Origin: Euwallacea fornicatus
Lineage: Eukaryota > Arthropoda > Insecta > Coleoptera > Curculionidae
NCBI RefSeq assembly: GCF_040115645.1
Contig: NC_089547.1
Coordinates: 2,790,001-2,854,000 of the forward strand
Length of the DNA: 64,000 bases
Direction of reading: 5' to 3'
Shown here: piece by piece, positions 23,510 to 37,400 of the stretch
How positions within the stretch are numbered: position 1 is the first letter of the stretch
Layout: the number at the start of each line of letters is the position of its first letter
Program-made: the position numbers and the translations under genes
Notes under the pieces: model-generated
Told to the model about the DNA's origin: nothing
What the model saw: the letters and a program-made list of their open reading frames with translations, nothing else
Databases searched by the model: none

Positions 23510-24213
23510 CGACCAAATCCTAGTTCCCGTATTCCCTCTATATTATTGGCTCCTAGGGGAGAGGCGACGTTGCCGACAAAATCTTATCCCGAAAAGCACA
23601 GCGTTGAAATTCCAATTTTCCCGTAAGTATTGGGACACTATTCACTAAAAACGACGACGAACTAAACGGAAATTTTGAGCGTAATGACAATCCCACCAAA
23701 ACATTGCAAAACAAAAGGAGACTATTAAAATTATGGCAACGGTGTTGGTATATATAGGTAAGTGCAGCTGTTCTTTTTTAAGCCCCTCAGGTGCCCCAGT
23801 GGCCACTAATGCAGCGTCAATTCACACGCAAACATCGCGGATTTAGTCACTTTTCGACATAAAAACCGATTTCAACGTCCGTTAAATGTTTTACGACGAC
23901 TCGGTAAGATTTCACCTGCCTAAACGCGATCGAGAATCTGTCGATGAATCTCACAGGGATCGCTCGTCGCTCGCCTTGCCCGATTTTTTTTTGACCGAGA
24001 CGGGCTGCGCAAGTTTGAAGTTTTGCTTTTGTTTTGACATTTTGACCAATTTGACATTGAACATGTGGTTTTGATTTTGGCAACATTGACAAATGTCAAT
24101 TAATAACAAAGCCTGAGACATGTGGCAATGTTCTGAGCGCTCGCAATGTCCTAAAATTGACGTTATTGTCGATTAGACAACGCTCAATGATACTAAGTTT
24201 TCCCATAACAAAC

Positions 24214-25509
24214 ATGGCCGTTGTTAAAATATTTTTTACAAATTCTCAATTATTTAAGCAAAATATAAATTTCTTGAGGTAACTAATAATTTTAATTGCA
24301 CATAATAAAATTCTTTATTTATTATTAAATCCAATACACTCTTAAGAGTATGGAAAAAATATCTAAATAATCTTTTAACATAAACTTTCTCCTATTTTGA
24401 TACAAACTCTAATTTTTGAAATAATTATATATGCATTAATACTTCAGAAAATTTAGACTAGTTTTCTTCAGGCCCCTACTCCAGCAGAATGGCATGGCAA
24501 TGTATCCCCCTTACTTTATAGAGCCAATTTATCGAAAAGAGCATCAGCAAGACTTGGTTAAATCAGGCGATATTAGCCAATACACTCATCTACCAACCAA
24601 AGCAGCCCTAAATGATCAAACAAGTTCTCTATCTCATGATCCCTTAATTGTGTAAGTTCAGTCTTAAATTTATTTAACATGCTGCATGTTGTACAATTTC
24701 TAAACGCTCTACTTATATAAGGGTATAAAATATTTATGTTCTGTGTTAGAACTAGTTTTGATTATTTATAATATGCTTTTCTCCAAACTGTACTTTAATA
24801 AATATCTTAAATATCTTATCTTTTTAATTCTCAGCCTTTTCACACATTACCTTATGAGAAATGGAGATAAAGTACTAGCACGTGAACTAGTTGAAAAATC
24901 TCTGGAACAAGTAAAGCGAATCCAGCTAGAAAGATACCATAAATCCACCTCAAAAGAGGATAAAAGCAAAATTGAGTTGAACCCAAAGGTGGTGTTTCAT
25001 AAAGCAGTAGAAAATTGCAAACCAATTTTGCAACTTATGGCTGTCAAAAGAGGGGGAGTTAGATATATGGTAAAATTTATTTACCATTTTAAGACTGGAT
25101 AGGGTAAATAATAAGACAAACGCTACAATAAGTTAGCTAACAAGGGCTCATCATCCTTGATTTATATTAACTTCACTTAAATCATGAAATAGCTCTAATG
25201 AAAAATTTTAAAATTTAGAGGTCTCATTGCTTACCCTAATGGTTAAGTTAAGAATATATGTAATCACTGAAAGTTTTTTTTAAAAAGGTTCCAGTTCCAG
25301 TATCAAATCATCGCGCACAGTTTCTGTCCATGAAATGGCTGATTGAAGCTGCAAGGGAAAAAGATAAGAAAATGGTTAGATTTTGGACACAATTGGGCAG
25401 AGAATTAGTGGAAGCTGCAAATAATAATGGGAGAGTTGTGAGAAGGAAACAGGAACTTCATAAACAGTGTGAGGCTAACAAAGCCTATGCCCATTATCGC
25501 TGGAGCTAA
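24214..25509 (+). CDS. mRpS7: Mitochondrial ribosomal protein S7 (uS7m)
   Basis: Four exons, 24214-24278, 24472-24651, 24835-25069 and 25288-25509, join in phase to give 233 residues. The first 25 residues are hydrophobic and basic, fitting a mitochondrial targeting sequence. The uS7 core is clear: YPPYFIEPIYRKE, YLMRNGDKVLARELVEKSLE, PILQLMAVKRGGVRYMVPVP, and the C-terminal helix (WLIEAAREKDKKMVRFWTQL, then KAYAHYRWS). uS7m binds the 3' domain of the small-subunit rRNA in the mitoribosome head. It ends about 440 nt from the convergent SMC6 stop. An earlier ATG-plus-donor at about 23741 on the same strand was not used, because the ATG at 24214 gives the expected leader. Confidence 0.95.
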
Positions 25510-25949
25510 GTATTAGTTTTTGTATTAAAGAGTTATTGTTAATGTGTAATATAAGAATATAGTCTTTAATACCTTTTTTTTACTGTTTAATTGCCCATCC
25601 AAACAAAATTTTTAAGCCAATTTAGTATTAACATCATATTTGATACATAAGAAAAAATTTATCAGCCCGATTAATAGATATTAGATAAAAATTTAAATAC
25701 TAATGTAAACACTAATTAAAAACCAATTACTTTTTCGCACATAATCCCAGGTCAAGATAACTTACCAAACATATAAATTAAATAATGCAAAGACCAAATT
25801 GTAAGATATTTTATTTTTAACATTTTTTAAAATGTATAACTTTCTTTATAAAATGTCTATGTGCTTGTACCAGAGCAGCAGTGAGTAAACACAATTCTAC
25901 ATTAATTTTTTTGGAGGTCCCTGAGTTTAGTTAAACAAAAAAAACCACC

Positions 25950-28900
25950 TCATACATTAAACCTCTGTGGATCTTGCAATCGCAGAACACGCACATTTCC
26001 TGAAATAGATGGCATATCCTGAGGAGTTAAAAACACGAATTGCAAGTCCGGTTTCGCGTTTGCGTGATGAAGTAATACTTCTATTACTTTGGTACGGTTC
26101 ATCTTGTCCATAAACACGTCGAATTCATCAAGAAAATAAAATGAAAAATCCATGCACTGCCACAAAGCATACAAAAAGGCCACTGTAGAAAATGATCGTT
26201 CGCCTCCTGACAAATTTGAGGTAGTAGTTTGGCCCTGTGAGCCATGCTGCGGCTTGACAATTAACTCAAGTTTCTTTTGATCCATATTTATATCCAAGTT
26301 TCCTGTAAACTGTCGATATTCTAAAATTTTCTTGAAAGAGTGTTTAATCAATGTTACAAAATAGTTTTCCGTAAGCTTATAATATTTAGCCCTATTCTGT
26401 ATGGCCTTATTCAGTGTGAACATGCTTTGAGTCAAGGTTTTGAAGCAACATCTGATAGAGGCATGTTTCTCTGTTAAATTTTGATAACGCTTTGACACTT
26501 CCTCAATATTCTCAGTTTCTGTTTGCACTTTAGCAATGTTTCTAGAAACTTCTCCCATTTCTTTAGAAATTTCTGGTACACTTCTAAGTCTCAGTGGTCG
26601 CTCACATAATAGCTCCGCTTCAGAAGTCTTCCCACTTAGTTCTTGTTGTTTCATTTCTACTGCTTTGTTGGCACTCTGCCTTTTTCTTTGATATTCTTCT
26701 AGCTTCTGTTTATAATAATCGTAGTTTGTAGATAATTGTCTTTGCTGCAATTGTTTCTTCTGAATTTGTTCTTGAAGTGGCCAAAGTCGCTCCTCGACCT
26801 CGTTGCTGAGTTTTTTTAGGTTGCACACTTTCTCTTCCTGGGCAGTTATTTTCGCCTTCAACTCTCGCAACTTTGTTTCAGATTGACCTAATAAACCTTC
26901 TTTTTCGTTTATGAGTCTTTGAATGTCACGCTGCTCATCCTCTAAGTTGTTTAAATCGTGCACTTCTGGCTCAGCTTCATTGCTCAATTCATCATACTCT
27001 TTTCGAATTTCTTGTTTTGCAGTGGTCATTTTTCGGATTTTATCTTCTAACTCTTTTAGCATCAGGCTGCGGCTATCAATATCATTTTGTAGGGCTTGCA
27101 GCTGGTTCTGAATCGCTTGTCTCCGATTCTTCTCTTTTACTATGTTCTCCTGAAGATACTCCATGTGCTCCTTCGTGTCCACCTGTAAGTATCTGGCCTT
27201 ATGATAGTTTGAGCCGTAAGTTCTGTACTTCGGATCCGGATAATACTTGTCTCCTTTCATTGTCAAGCTTTGTTTGCAATTTTTCGGAACCGACCTTTTA
27301 TCTGACATTAACTCCATAGCTCTCTCACCATTTGGAATCAGTAATACGTTTTCTGTGTTCATTTGATCGACAATGCAATTAGAAACTATGGGATCGTCAA
27401 TTATTATTGCGTCATATAAAGCAGTGCAATCCGGCGGAGAATGCACCAAATTATTGCTCACATCATGCTTCCTATTAAGAAATTTTGATGTTATGATGGT
27501 AGGTTGATGATCTCCTTCTAAACATCTGGCGAAAATCTGCTGCAGCAATTTCCCATCATTTTGATTATCCACCGTGAACGCTCCCAATATTGAACCACCT
27601 AAATAACCTTCAACGGCTATTGCCCATTTCTTATCTTTCAGCTTTATGTATGAGCCCAACGGTCCTTTAGGTTCGTATTTGAATGATGACCGTTGACTCC
27701 TGATCATTTCTTTCACCTTCGGAATGCTCGTGCCATATAACATCAGAGAATTTCCCTGCTCTGTTCGCAAAGCTTTTAAATTTGATTCTTCTTGATTTAT
27801 ACATTGATTGATATGTTTAATTTCTAATTTGAGGCTATCGGCATCTTCGCGTTTCTTGGTGATGTCATTTTTGACTTGAAATCGGTCGTTTGCGCAGGTA
27901 GCTAAGTGTTCATTGGCACCTACAACAAAATATATACACTTAAATGAAAAACAAAGACACTTCAGTACAGTAAGAACGCCATTGGGCAACAAACATTACT
28001 TACCCTTCAACCTATTTTGAAGTTGTGATAAATTATTCATTCTCTCTCTTTTCTGCTGCTCCACTTGAGACATATTTTTGTTAGTATTTGCAATCTCCTG
28101 TGCCAAGTACTCCATATCCTTTCTTTTTGATACAATCTCAATATCCAGATTTTGCTTCACCTTTTTTGTCTCCATAAAGGCATTTTTCAATTCTTCCAAT
28201 TCGCGCTTCATATCCGCTTGAGGTCGTTTTTTAACTTCCAAGTCTCTCTTTAATGTTGCAATATGTCTCTCATTTTCTTGTACTGTCTGTTCAATTTCTT
28301 CAATTTCTTGGGCTTTTCTGTTATTCTGCAATTCCAATTCTTTCATTTTCTCATCAATTTTGTCTACTTTTTGCTGCTCCTCTGCCAATTCCTTCTCAAT
28401 GTCTTGGACTTGAGACCATTGTATTTCATTTTGTAATTCTAATTTCTTATCTTTTAATTCAACAATCGATTTGTACCCCGCTATGGTCACTTTAAGCCTA
28501 TTTATCTCTTCTTGCAGTTTTTCAAAACTAGCTTTTTTATCTTCTAAATCACGAGAGCATTTATTTTTTTCACTTATTGCTGCTTTATACTCATTTTCCA
28601 GCATTTCCAGCTTAGTTGCTTTCATGAAAAGTTGAAACTTCTTTTTTGGATCATTACTGCTTAAGAAGTTCCTGGCAGTATCTTGAGTAAGAAGACACAC
28701 TGGATTATCAACTTGAATATTCAAAGTAGTTGTTATATTTACAACTTCTTTGGCATGAGTTGAAATAACTGCCCCACTTTCAGCTTTCACTTTAAAACTT
28801 CCACCACCTGATGCAGTGATATTACGACTAATAGTAATAGTTTTCCCATATTTTTTTGGATGGTAAGCCATAGGACCTTCATTGTAAAGCTGAATTTCTA

Positions 28901-29270
28901 TGTTACTTGACGGCTTTCCCACTTTTATAAAATTCTTGATGCTGGTTCCTCGGTTAGTTAAATTGGCTCTTCCTCCCAAACCCACAATTAGAGCAGTTAA
29001 AATGGCACTCTTACCACTCCCATTTTTGCCTACCAAAAAGTTTATGTTTTTTTGCCGCAAGTCGACATCTAAGAAAGAGTGGCACATGAAATTCTTTAAA
29101 ATGATGTAGTTAATTGTGCCTGCTCTCCTTTCGGTAGCTGAGAAGTTAGAAATTTCACTTGATGTTCTGGATCTCTTTGAAGAGCTGACAGTTTCTTCTT
29201 GAGACAGTTGAGTAAGAGGCTTCCTCTTTTGAGCCCTATTGGAACCCTTGGAGGGTTGACTTTTACTCAT
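25950..29270 (-). CDS. SMC6: Structural maintenance of chromosomes protein 6
   Basis: Two exons, 29270-28004 and 27919-25950, encode 1078 residues, close to the family's usual length of about 1100. Residues 1-50 are a basic, Ser-rich tail. The family signature NFMCHSFLDVD precedes Walker A GKNGSGKS at 81-88. Coiled coil follows, then a hinge around residues 440-620 (GPLGSYIKLKDKKWAIAVEG), then the second coiled coil. The ATPase signature LSGGERSF starts at about 992, and Walker B FYFLDEFDVF is at about 1016-1025. With SMC5 and the Nse subunits, SMC6 forms the SMC5/6 complex that resolves recombination intermediates and supports replication-fork stability. Only one intron is present, of 84 nt. 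A polyadenylation signal (AATAAA on the - strand) lies near 25810. The start is the first ATG before the basic tail. Confidence 0.97.
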
Positions 29271-31354
29271 AGCTGCAAAAACTGGATAAAACTTTGGGAA
29301 TAAAGTTCAATCACTATATATGCATTACCTTTGGTCGAGTGATGTAAATAGTCAATGATTATTTGATTGTAAGCAATCTCGTGTCCATTTAGATTGCTTT
29401 CAACCAGTTTGTCGATTATCAATGTTTTTAATAGTTTAAATACATCATTTATCACAAAGTACTATCAAACTCGGAAGAAAAATTTTTGTTTACAACGATG
29501 TTTGGCAGGGAGGTGAGGAGAGGAATTGAGGGAAATATATTGTCAAAAGTCAAATAGGAACAGCATACTATGTAAAAACTAGTCATATCGCAATGGCTGT
29601 GTCATTGCAATTAGAATTATGTTTGAATGTGGTTGAAAAGCACCTCTAAAATTTACTTATATTTATATTAAAAAAATAATACAAATAATAAATTTAGGAT
29701 ATGAGATACCAGCTACGTAAATCTCAAAATATGTTAGTAAGACTTATTATAGCGTCTTTGAGGCGGCGTTGCCTTTTAATGTCTATAGCTTTATTGTATT
29801 ATAACATATATTGATCTTGTCAATTTTTGAAATGGTCGATGTTAAGTACGTCAATGAAATGGCGTTTTTATTTTTTTTATTCTAATAGCTATGACATGTC
29901 AATGTTTGAGATTCTTTTCGATTTTTTTTATTTACAGAGTGTTAAGTATTCTTCCTCCTTCAATAATAAAAAGTGTAAAAAACAATTATTATCATTTATA
30001 GCTTTTTTCATGTTGTTATTTTAGTTTAGTTCAGTTTTTTCCTATAAAGATTCAGTAAATTCAATATGAACTTCTATTAAATTTTGTAGAAAAGTTTTAT
30101 GGTGAGTATAAACGAGTTACCAGAGCTTGCAATTGTTAAATTAGTATTATAATGCTAACATAGCAGAACTAATTGTTTTCCTTTCGATACTAATTAGTAT
30201 TAACACCAAAAATAAATACATGAAATAGCTACTGTATGCAAAGCGATTCAAAGTATAAAGTGAGGTACCAAATCAAATTTAGAACTTTTAAACTAGGAAC
30301 TGAATATGTGAATATCAGAAAGTTACTTGACGTACATACAAGCGTAACTTTAAAAATCTCACATTACTCAATTCAAATACAATATAAGTTTAAAGTAAAT
30401 TAGCCTTCCATAGTTCACAGAGTGATAAAGTTAACTCTTTTGATAACCTGAGTCACTTTCTGAAATACCCTTATATTTAAGTCTTCACTGGCCCTGCATT
30501 ATCTAACAGACAACTTGGCATAAATAATTGGGCACCATTGGGTAGATTCAAAGAACAGGACTGTAACTCTATTGTAGCAGCTGCTTTTTGCTATTGCACT
30601 AATCTTTACACAGTATTTTCATCACATGCTATACTGAAAAATTGCCTTTTTTGACAATCCAAAAATGAAATACCAATAAGGTTTTTTCTCTTAAGAAAAT
30701 AGCTTTGGTTCAGGTTTTCATCTTCACAAATTTACTAATTAATAAGTTCTTCATCATGATATAATTTACTTTTAAAACAAGATGTAATAAATAGCTTTTC
30801 GTCAACTGGTTCTAGGAAACATTTTATTTAGGCACACATGCACAACTTGGAAATATACATTTGTTTTTGTTATTTAAAAAAGTAGATAATTCATGTTGAC
30901 AACATTATCATTTCAATAATTAAGATAATCAATAATGAATCAGGTATGTCGTCAAAATACTAGTTACTACCTAAATGTTCTAAAAAGATTTAGAAGTCTT
31001 GGAATCCATTGATAAGGTTTTCCTTATAATATTAAATATTGATATTGATATTTGTATATTTTTGCTATTTGATAAAGTTATAAATTAGTGGGAAAAAATA
31101 TTTCAAATTATGTAATTGCACATTATTTCATGTATAATATACAGACAATTCACGAAAGGGAAAAGTAGGTGCCTTTTTTATGTGTTATAAAGGCTTTTAA
31201 AGTTCTATGAAAGTTCATTGATTGTGACTTTTGTTTGACCCTAATGAAAAGTTGTAATTAAGCATATATCTATGTGTAGCTTTTTCCTACCATTTTATAC
31301 CATATTACTTCCTCAATAGTTAGAGCTATACAAGTATTTTATAGACATATTACC
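29271..31354. other. Intergenic, SMC6 to BRAT1
   Basis: SMC6 and BRAT1 are divergent, so both promoters should lie here. The sequence is very AT-rich with no recognisable gene. An ORF of about 62 codons directly upstream of SMC6 (29455-29267) overlaps its start and has no family features. Confidence 0.5.
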
Positions 31355-34300
31355 ATGGAAGCTGATAACATCCGAAATGAAAAAATACAGAAGGTGCTAA
31401 AGAAATTCCTCGATCCTAATTTCAAAGTGAAGAATGATGTTTATTTAAACCAATTTCTAACCCATTTGGTGGGCAAAAATAACTGCAAATCATCAGGTGA
31501 GTTTCTGCTAGTGTAAAGAATTTGTGTTTAAATTTCTTGCTAAATGTATGGATCCAAAAATAAAATTATATTATATCCAGAGGGTTTTAAAATTGTGAAA
31601 TCTTCAGAAAAAGATACAATTGACTTTCTCATTTTCTATTCACTATTCAAGATAAGTGCTTATCTTATGTCGAAATTCTATACTAATTTTAGCCATCCAA
31701 CATCAAATATGCTCCAATATATCTGCCAATTGGCTTTAAATCAATCTTGCATTTTAAGGAATCTAAAAATATTTAAAAAAATGAAATACGTGTTTTCATT
31801 CTGATTCTGGTGGTTCTTGCTGTGGTTACAATTAGTTTATATGTCAAGAGAGATGATGCTGCAAGTTTGACAGGAAGTGTAGTAATGGTACCACCTTACT
31901 ATCAATCGAAATTTATATATTTAAAAATTATAGAAGTAAATTTTGTTTTATAGATACAACAAAAGCTCTTACCAGCGAACAAAAAGACCAGTTCAGTCAA
32001 TGGCTGATAGAAGCTTCATCAGTATGGGAAAAGAAAAAATGTATACCTCCAAATACCATCTTATCATTCACCCTAAACTTAGCCAGTCATTTAAGTAAAG
32101 ATGAACAAATATTTGTTAAGCTCAATAGTCAAAATGTGTACGAATCTCTGGCCTGTAAGTTCGAGGTAGAAACTTTTTTTAAATATCCTTGAAGATTTAT
32201 GTTTTTTAAGGTATAACTCAGACTAGTTTTGACAAAGACGCCAGTATAATCCATGGATTTGTTGCTATGTTATGCTCGTTTTTGGAGCATAAAAGCGGGC
32301 TGCAGTGGGTTTTGGCTACCAACTATTGGATTAAAATATTCAATTTGGGAATAAATGCTCATACTTTGTATATCCAGAAAAAAGCGTTAGTAATGTTGGA
32401 TCAATACCTCATATTACTTCAATAGTTAAAATTCAATTTCAGCTATCAATTCATAGCAAAACTTTTAAAGAAAACAATAGTCTTTAACCGACAGTTTTGC
32501 CGTAACTTAGTTTATTTGCTTGTTGAGCCACTAAAGGACGCTTTAAGGATATTGCCAGCCCCTCAAGAAGGGGAACCAGCTCCAATTGAAAGCAGCACTC
32601 TCTTTGAAACCCTGAAGCCCAGTTTAATATATATCTCAGAGGTTTACATTTAAATCAACTCAAATACCATCTTCCAATATATTTTTCATTTAAGGTAACA
32701 GAAATTTTAGTCAAAGACGTGCAGGCAGCAGTGTTGCATTTATTTGAGGAATCTGAATTAATCGAAACCGTCAAAAAACTGCTGCTCTTGTCTCAAATTG
32801 AAGATTTTTCATGCGAATTGATAAAAATAAGATTTATAATGTTATTCGCCAAGCTAAGTAGAGATAGGGCGATTAAGGAAGGCAGTGTCAATGAAGTCCT
32901 CAATGACTCATTATCTTATTTCGACATGAAGACATTGTTTGACATTATTGAAGGGGAAATGGATAAAGGTGAGAATAAGTGGCGATGGAAAATGATTGCT
33001 GGAAAATTATTGTTTAAGATCATATGAAGTGTGTGATTAAGGTGTGCCATTTTGCTCACTCTGTGTACCGCAGCATACCAGGAAATGCACCGTTGTGTGT
33101 GAGAAAAGGCGAACCTATCGAGTTCGAGAACCAAATGGTATTGTTTCAGATAATGCCTCTCATGGTAAGGGCTTACAAAACGTTCTACAGCGCATTGTAT
33201 TTTACAACATGTCGCGCAAGCTTTGCAAATTTTCTTATACACTTATATCTTAAAACATCACTACATCTTTTCAGATTTTTTTCGGTAACAATGGTGTGAG
33301 CAAAGAAACGAAACTGAACGATGTTTTTAGAAGGGAATTTGTTCAAAAACTGGTTAAATTGAGCGCTATTAGAACACTTGGTATTTGTAAGTTACAAATA
33401 ATTTTATTGATATTTCTCTGTATTGTTAATCAAATTTGTCATTCATTTGTTGGGGGTATATGAGATCTTTCAATGTAAATTTCGAAGAACGAAGAAAGAC
33501 GCAATACTTACATATTAATATATAGTATAATGCAAAATACCACTAACAAAATATAAGATACCTTGACGATAATATAGGTTTTAGGTGGAAAAACCGTTTA
33601 ATGTCGAGGCAAGCCTTAATGGAGGACATGACTTTCGGATTGCAATACATGCTTAAGGCGAAAAATCTGTTAAACAAAGAAAGAGCTACCATTTTTTTCC
33701 AACCCTTGATATATGCGATGAAAGATTCTATAGCAGTGTTGAAAACAGGGGATTGCACGTGTACAAACAACACGAACCCCAGGTGTGGTGCATAAGTTAA
33801 AAAATTTAATTCTAAAGCTAAGACTAAGTAGGCGTCACGGCACATGACCTTAAATAATTAATACAATATTTTTTGACTTTTATTAACGCATTTTATATGA
33901 AATTTTTGCGTAAAAATCTATTCATTTTAGTTGCGATAATTTTTTGGTCACACTATTGGAAACAATAATAGACTTGGTGCTAACATTTGATTTAACATGG
34001 AAGGACAGCATCGAAACCATATCAGTAATGAGCATTGCCTGTGAATTATTACAATACACCTTTTGGAGTCAAAAGGTATCATTCATACGCTTTGTACAAG
34101 GGAATAATGAAAGGGAGTATTTTTTGTTTAGGTGACAGTGTCGCTCCTCAGATTACTAAACTTAGCATTGGCCAAATATATGTCTCCAGCTATGGCATTG
34201 CTCACATACGATTCGAATGATTCCGTAGTTTCGCACACCGGAAATTTATTAGTGGCTAGATGCCATAGTACCAGTTGGGAAATTAGAGATACAGCTTTAG

Positions 34301-36359
34301 AGTGCGTCCATACCATGGCGGTAGATGCAAATATCAGTAAGCAGTGATAATAATAAATGTATAGACAGGATAAAGCTTTTCTTCAGTGTATAAGTTAGAA
34401 CTCTGTACTGCAAAGTTTCGAATTTCATTTGATTCGTGTGGTGTTTAATTTATTTTAACACATATTTTTAATACAACACATCTTTGTTGAAATTTTATAT
34501 AATTTATTATTTGCTTTCAGGATTTCCTGCCCATAAAAATGTTCTACTTAAGGCAGGGTTGCCACAGCTATTGGTGCAGATGGCCCTCAACGATTCCGAA
34601 TTTTACGTTAGAGCCACCGCTTTTAAATGTTTGCAAGAATTAATACAAATTGATGAGATTTGGGAAGTTATTAAAGTGATGGATCAATTTTTGGTAAATA
34701 CTTTGATTTTTAGTAGTTCTCTAATAATGAAATAATGTGCATCCATGTTTGGGTAACATTTGTTACCCAAACAAGGACCAAACAGATACTATGTTTTGTT
34801 GTAGGACAAAATTCTCAACATATTTGAAAATGAAACAGAAGGTGTAGTACGGAAAGAGGCAGTCACTTTGATACATAAAATCAACCAATCTCAACAGTTT
34901 CCCAATTGCATGCAAAACAAGTGAGTGACAATTTTATATATTGATATCTCGAAAATGTTGTTTGTTTCTATTTAAAGATTATACGATGTGATGACCCATG
35001 GTGCCGTGGGAGACCTTCATTGGGAAGTTAAATGTAATGCCTTGGACTTTTGGTTACACGTCATTAAAGTTCATCTTGTTAATCAAGGTATTTGTTTCAA
35101 CGATAATTTATTTCTAGAAGAGTTTTTTATACAAGATTTTTAAACTTTTTTGCTTGATTAAACATTTTAAAATAAAAATACCTTGAGCATGCTCTTAATT
35201 TTAAACAATTATAGGTATGATTGATGACAAATTTCCCGAAGTTACGTTCTCCAAAGAGAACCGAAAAATTGTTATATTGAACGAGACTGAGGTGCGGAAG
35301 CGTCTTGTCAAAGTACTAAATCAGTTAAGCCATAATGGCTGTTTGTACGTTTTAAAAGCAACATGTTTAGACGACTGCGATGTAGAGGTTTCAAGGAAAA
35401 GTGCCACAGCCCTTGTAAAACTGGGCGAGATGTTGAAATTTTACCACGTAAGTGGTGCTTTATTTTTTTCAAACGATTCGGTAGATATAAAAATAACAAA
35501 CGGAAATAATAGAGAGAATGTAATACCATTTTTAGGTACCCAGCGAAAATATAGATACAGTGAATTCGCCAACCTTATCTGTTCAAACCTCACCCAGCGA
35601 AAAATCAATGGGTGGAACTTTATCCAATTGCATCGGCGATCCTGTTCCAAGCCCCTGTTCGAGTATAAGAAGTCCTGAGGTAAACATAGTTTCTTTATTA
35701 ATTCAATATTAATGTTACTTCTTATAGTATGCTTCAATTTTTAATCCGCTCAGTCCCATTCAATTCCCTTCTAGTCCTTCTCTAAATCTAGATCTCTTGT
35801 CTCCTCTGAACTCAAACCCCTCTGATTGTTCGGGATCTTGCATAATGGATCAGGAGACACTAGCAGAACTTCCTCTATCCAAAGTTATGGAAAATTCGAG
35901 TATTAATTCGGACTCAAAGGTACAAGATTTACAAACTCATCTTAAAGTATGTAGCCTTATTTGAAGTTGCACCAATAATGCTTTACCTTATTTTGCAGAA
36001 TACATCTTTAAGTATGATGGATCCGCAGAAATTAGACTCAATTATGGATGATTTGTTGAAGTCCAATGACATGTCCTTTCTCGAACGAATTTATAGTCCT
36101 GCGGATCAGGTATATATCTATTTCTTTAGGAATCTCTATATGAACATAAGTATTGTAGGTTAAACATACCATCACAATGCAAACTAAAAAGTACTTGGCT
36201 CCTTCGGAGTTTCTTAAATTCATTTTTTATAAAGTAGAAGATCACATAAAACAAAAAACTCACTGGTTGGATAGTCTCGATGAATTTGACTCTTTGTTAG
36301 ATGATATATTGAAGGAGTATAACATTGAACCTGATATTAACAAAATGGATTGTTATTGA
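31355..36359 (+). CDS. BRAT1: BRAT1 (BRCA1-associated ATM activator 1), HEAT-repeat protein
   Basis: Eighteen exons join in phase to give 1036 residues: 31355-31496, 31954-32154, 32211-32385, 32443-32641, 32695-32968, 33019-33164, 33275-33386, 33578-33782, 33931-34075, 34132-34336, 34521-34693, 34805-34920, 34978-35087, 35215-35447, 35536-35679, 35728-35946, 35999-36109 and 36159-36359. The protein is almost all helical repeats. Two HEAT units match human BRAT1 in sequence and order: STSWEIRDTALECVHTMA and GDLHWEVKCNALDFWLHVI. A Ser/Pro-rich low-complexity segment (about 830-930) precedes a short C-terminal helical region. The protein ends NKMDCY; human BRAT1, from memory, ends in the same D-C-Y. 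BRAT1 binds the INTS9-INTS11 endonuclease module of Integrator, and its tail is reported to enter the INTS11 active site. AATAAA lies near 36453. Confidence 0.9.
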
Positions 36360-36894
36360 GAATTATCATTCCACAATTAAGGTCAGTTTTCCACATGACA
36401 TGCGATAGTTATAGAATCGTAATTTTTATTTTTATGTTTTTATATGATTCATTAATAAAATTTCATGAAGAGTAAATTTATCGTAGTAATTTCCTGAAAT
36501 TGTGATGAAAATGATTCTATATTGATGTGAAGTATAACACTGCTGCAATAGCTGGTATGGTCATTGTTTAAAACATTTTGTTATTTTAAAAGATGTTTTC
36601 AATTTAAATGTGACAGACCATTATAAGTCTTTTGGATTCATTTCACTAAGATTTATGGGGGAGTCCTAACATGGGAGTAATATATTCTTTCAAATCAAGC
36701 ATTCTTTAGTTATTGTAATAAGATTTTATTTTTGCTTACTGTTGCTGTAGTTTTAAAGAATATAAAGTTTAATTCTTTGTATTTTAATCCTTCCTAAAGA
36801 ACCATTACATTGAAACTAATTTTTTCAGAGCATAATAAACATATTATACTTAATGAAAAGAATGATTGAACTACCCATTTTAAAAAGCTCTGAC
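36360..36894. other. Convergent 3' region of BRAT1 and COX6A
   Basis: AATAAA on the + strand near 36453 (BRAT1) and on the - strand near 36722-36728 (COX6A) fit overlapping or adjacent 3' UTRs. No gene is seen. Confidence 0.6.
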
Positions 36895-37361
36895 CTATGC
36901 CTCATATCCATCAGGCAATGGATTGGTTTTGGGGTTGTGAAACAAGCTATGGTTGCCATCACCCCATGGGAATCTTTTTTCGCGTCTAGTCATGTATTCA
37001 TATTTGATGAAATGTTTCTCATGTGGGTGTTTTTCATGTTCCAAATGTTGCAGGTAGCAGTTCACCCCACATAGAATGATGGATGGGAGAGCCACAAATA
37101 AGGAGATCTTTTTCCAAATTTTGTAGCCACCTAAACACGAATGTTTTAAATTACTATTATTACTACTACTGAAAACAAGCTTAAATTAATGAAAAATTAT
37201 GTTTTTTAAGGGTTATTTTAGAATTTTTGTTATGTAATCAATGAAACAGTCTCACCCTCATGAAGACCCGAAACGGCAGACGGGCCTTCTATTTGCGGCA
37301 CCGCCCGTTGAACGGAAGTTTGCAGGAATCGCCTCACGGCATGGTTAAAAACTGCTGACAT
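36895..37361 (-). CDS. COX6A: Cytochrome c oxidase subunit 6A
   Basis: Two exons, 37361-37256 and 37130-36895, encode 113 residues. Residues 1-35 form a basic, acid-poor mitochondrial presequence (MSAVFNHAVRRFLQTSVQRA). A transmembrane helix follows (ISLFVALPSIILCGVNCYL), then the conserved intermembrane-space tail with YEYMTRREKRFPWGDGNHSL and HNPKTNPLPDGYEA. COX6A is a nuclear-encoded accessory subunit of respiratory complex IV at the dimer interface of the inner membrane. The gene is convergent with BRAT1. An unidentified ORF of 67 codons lies only 39 nt upstream on the same strand, so the COX6A 5' UTR either contains it or starts inside a very short spacer. Confidence 0.97.
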
Positions 37362-37400
37362 CTTTTTGATCGTATAAATTGTGAATTTGGGAGAAATACT

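Noticed and set aside
29267..29455. 62-codon ORF upstream of SMC6
   Set aside because: It overlaps the SMC6 start, has no family features and lies in AT-rich sequence; at most a uORF.
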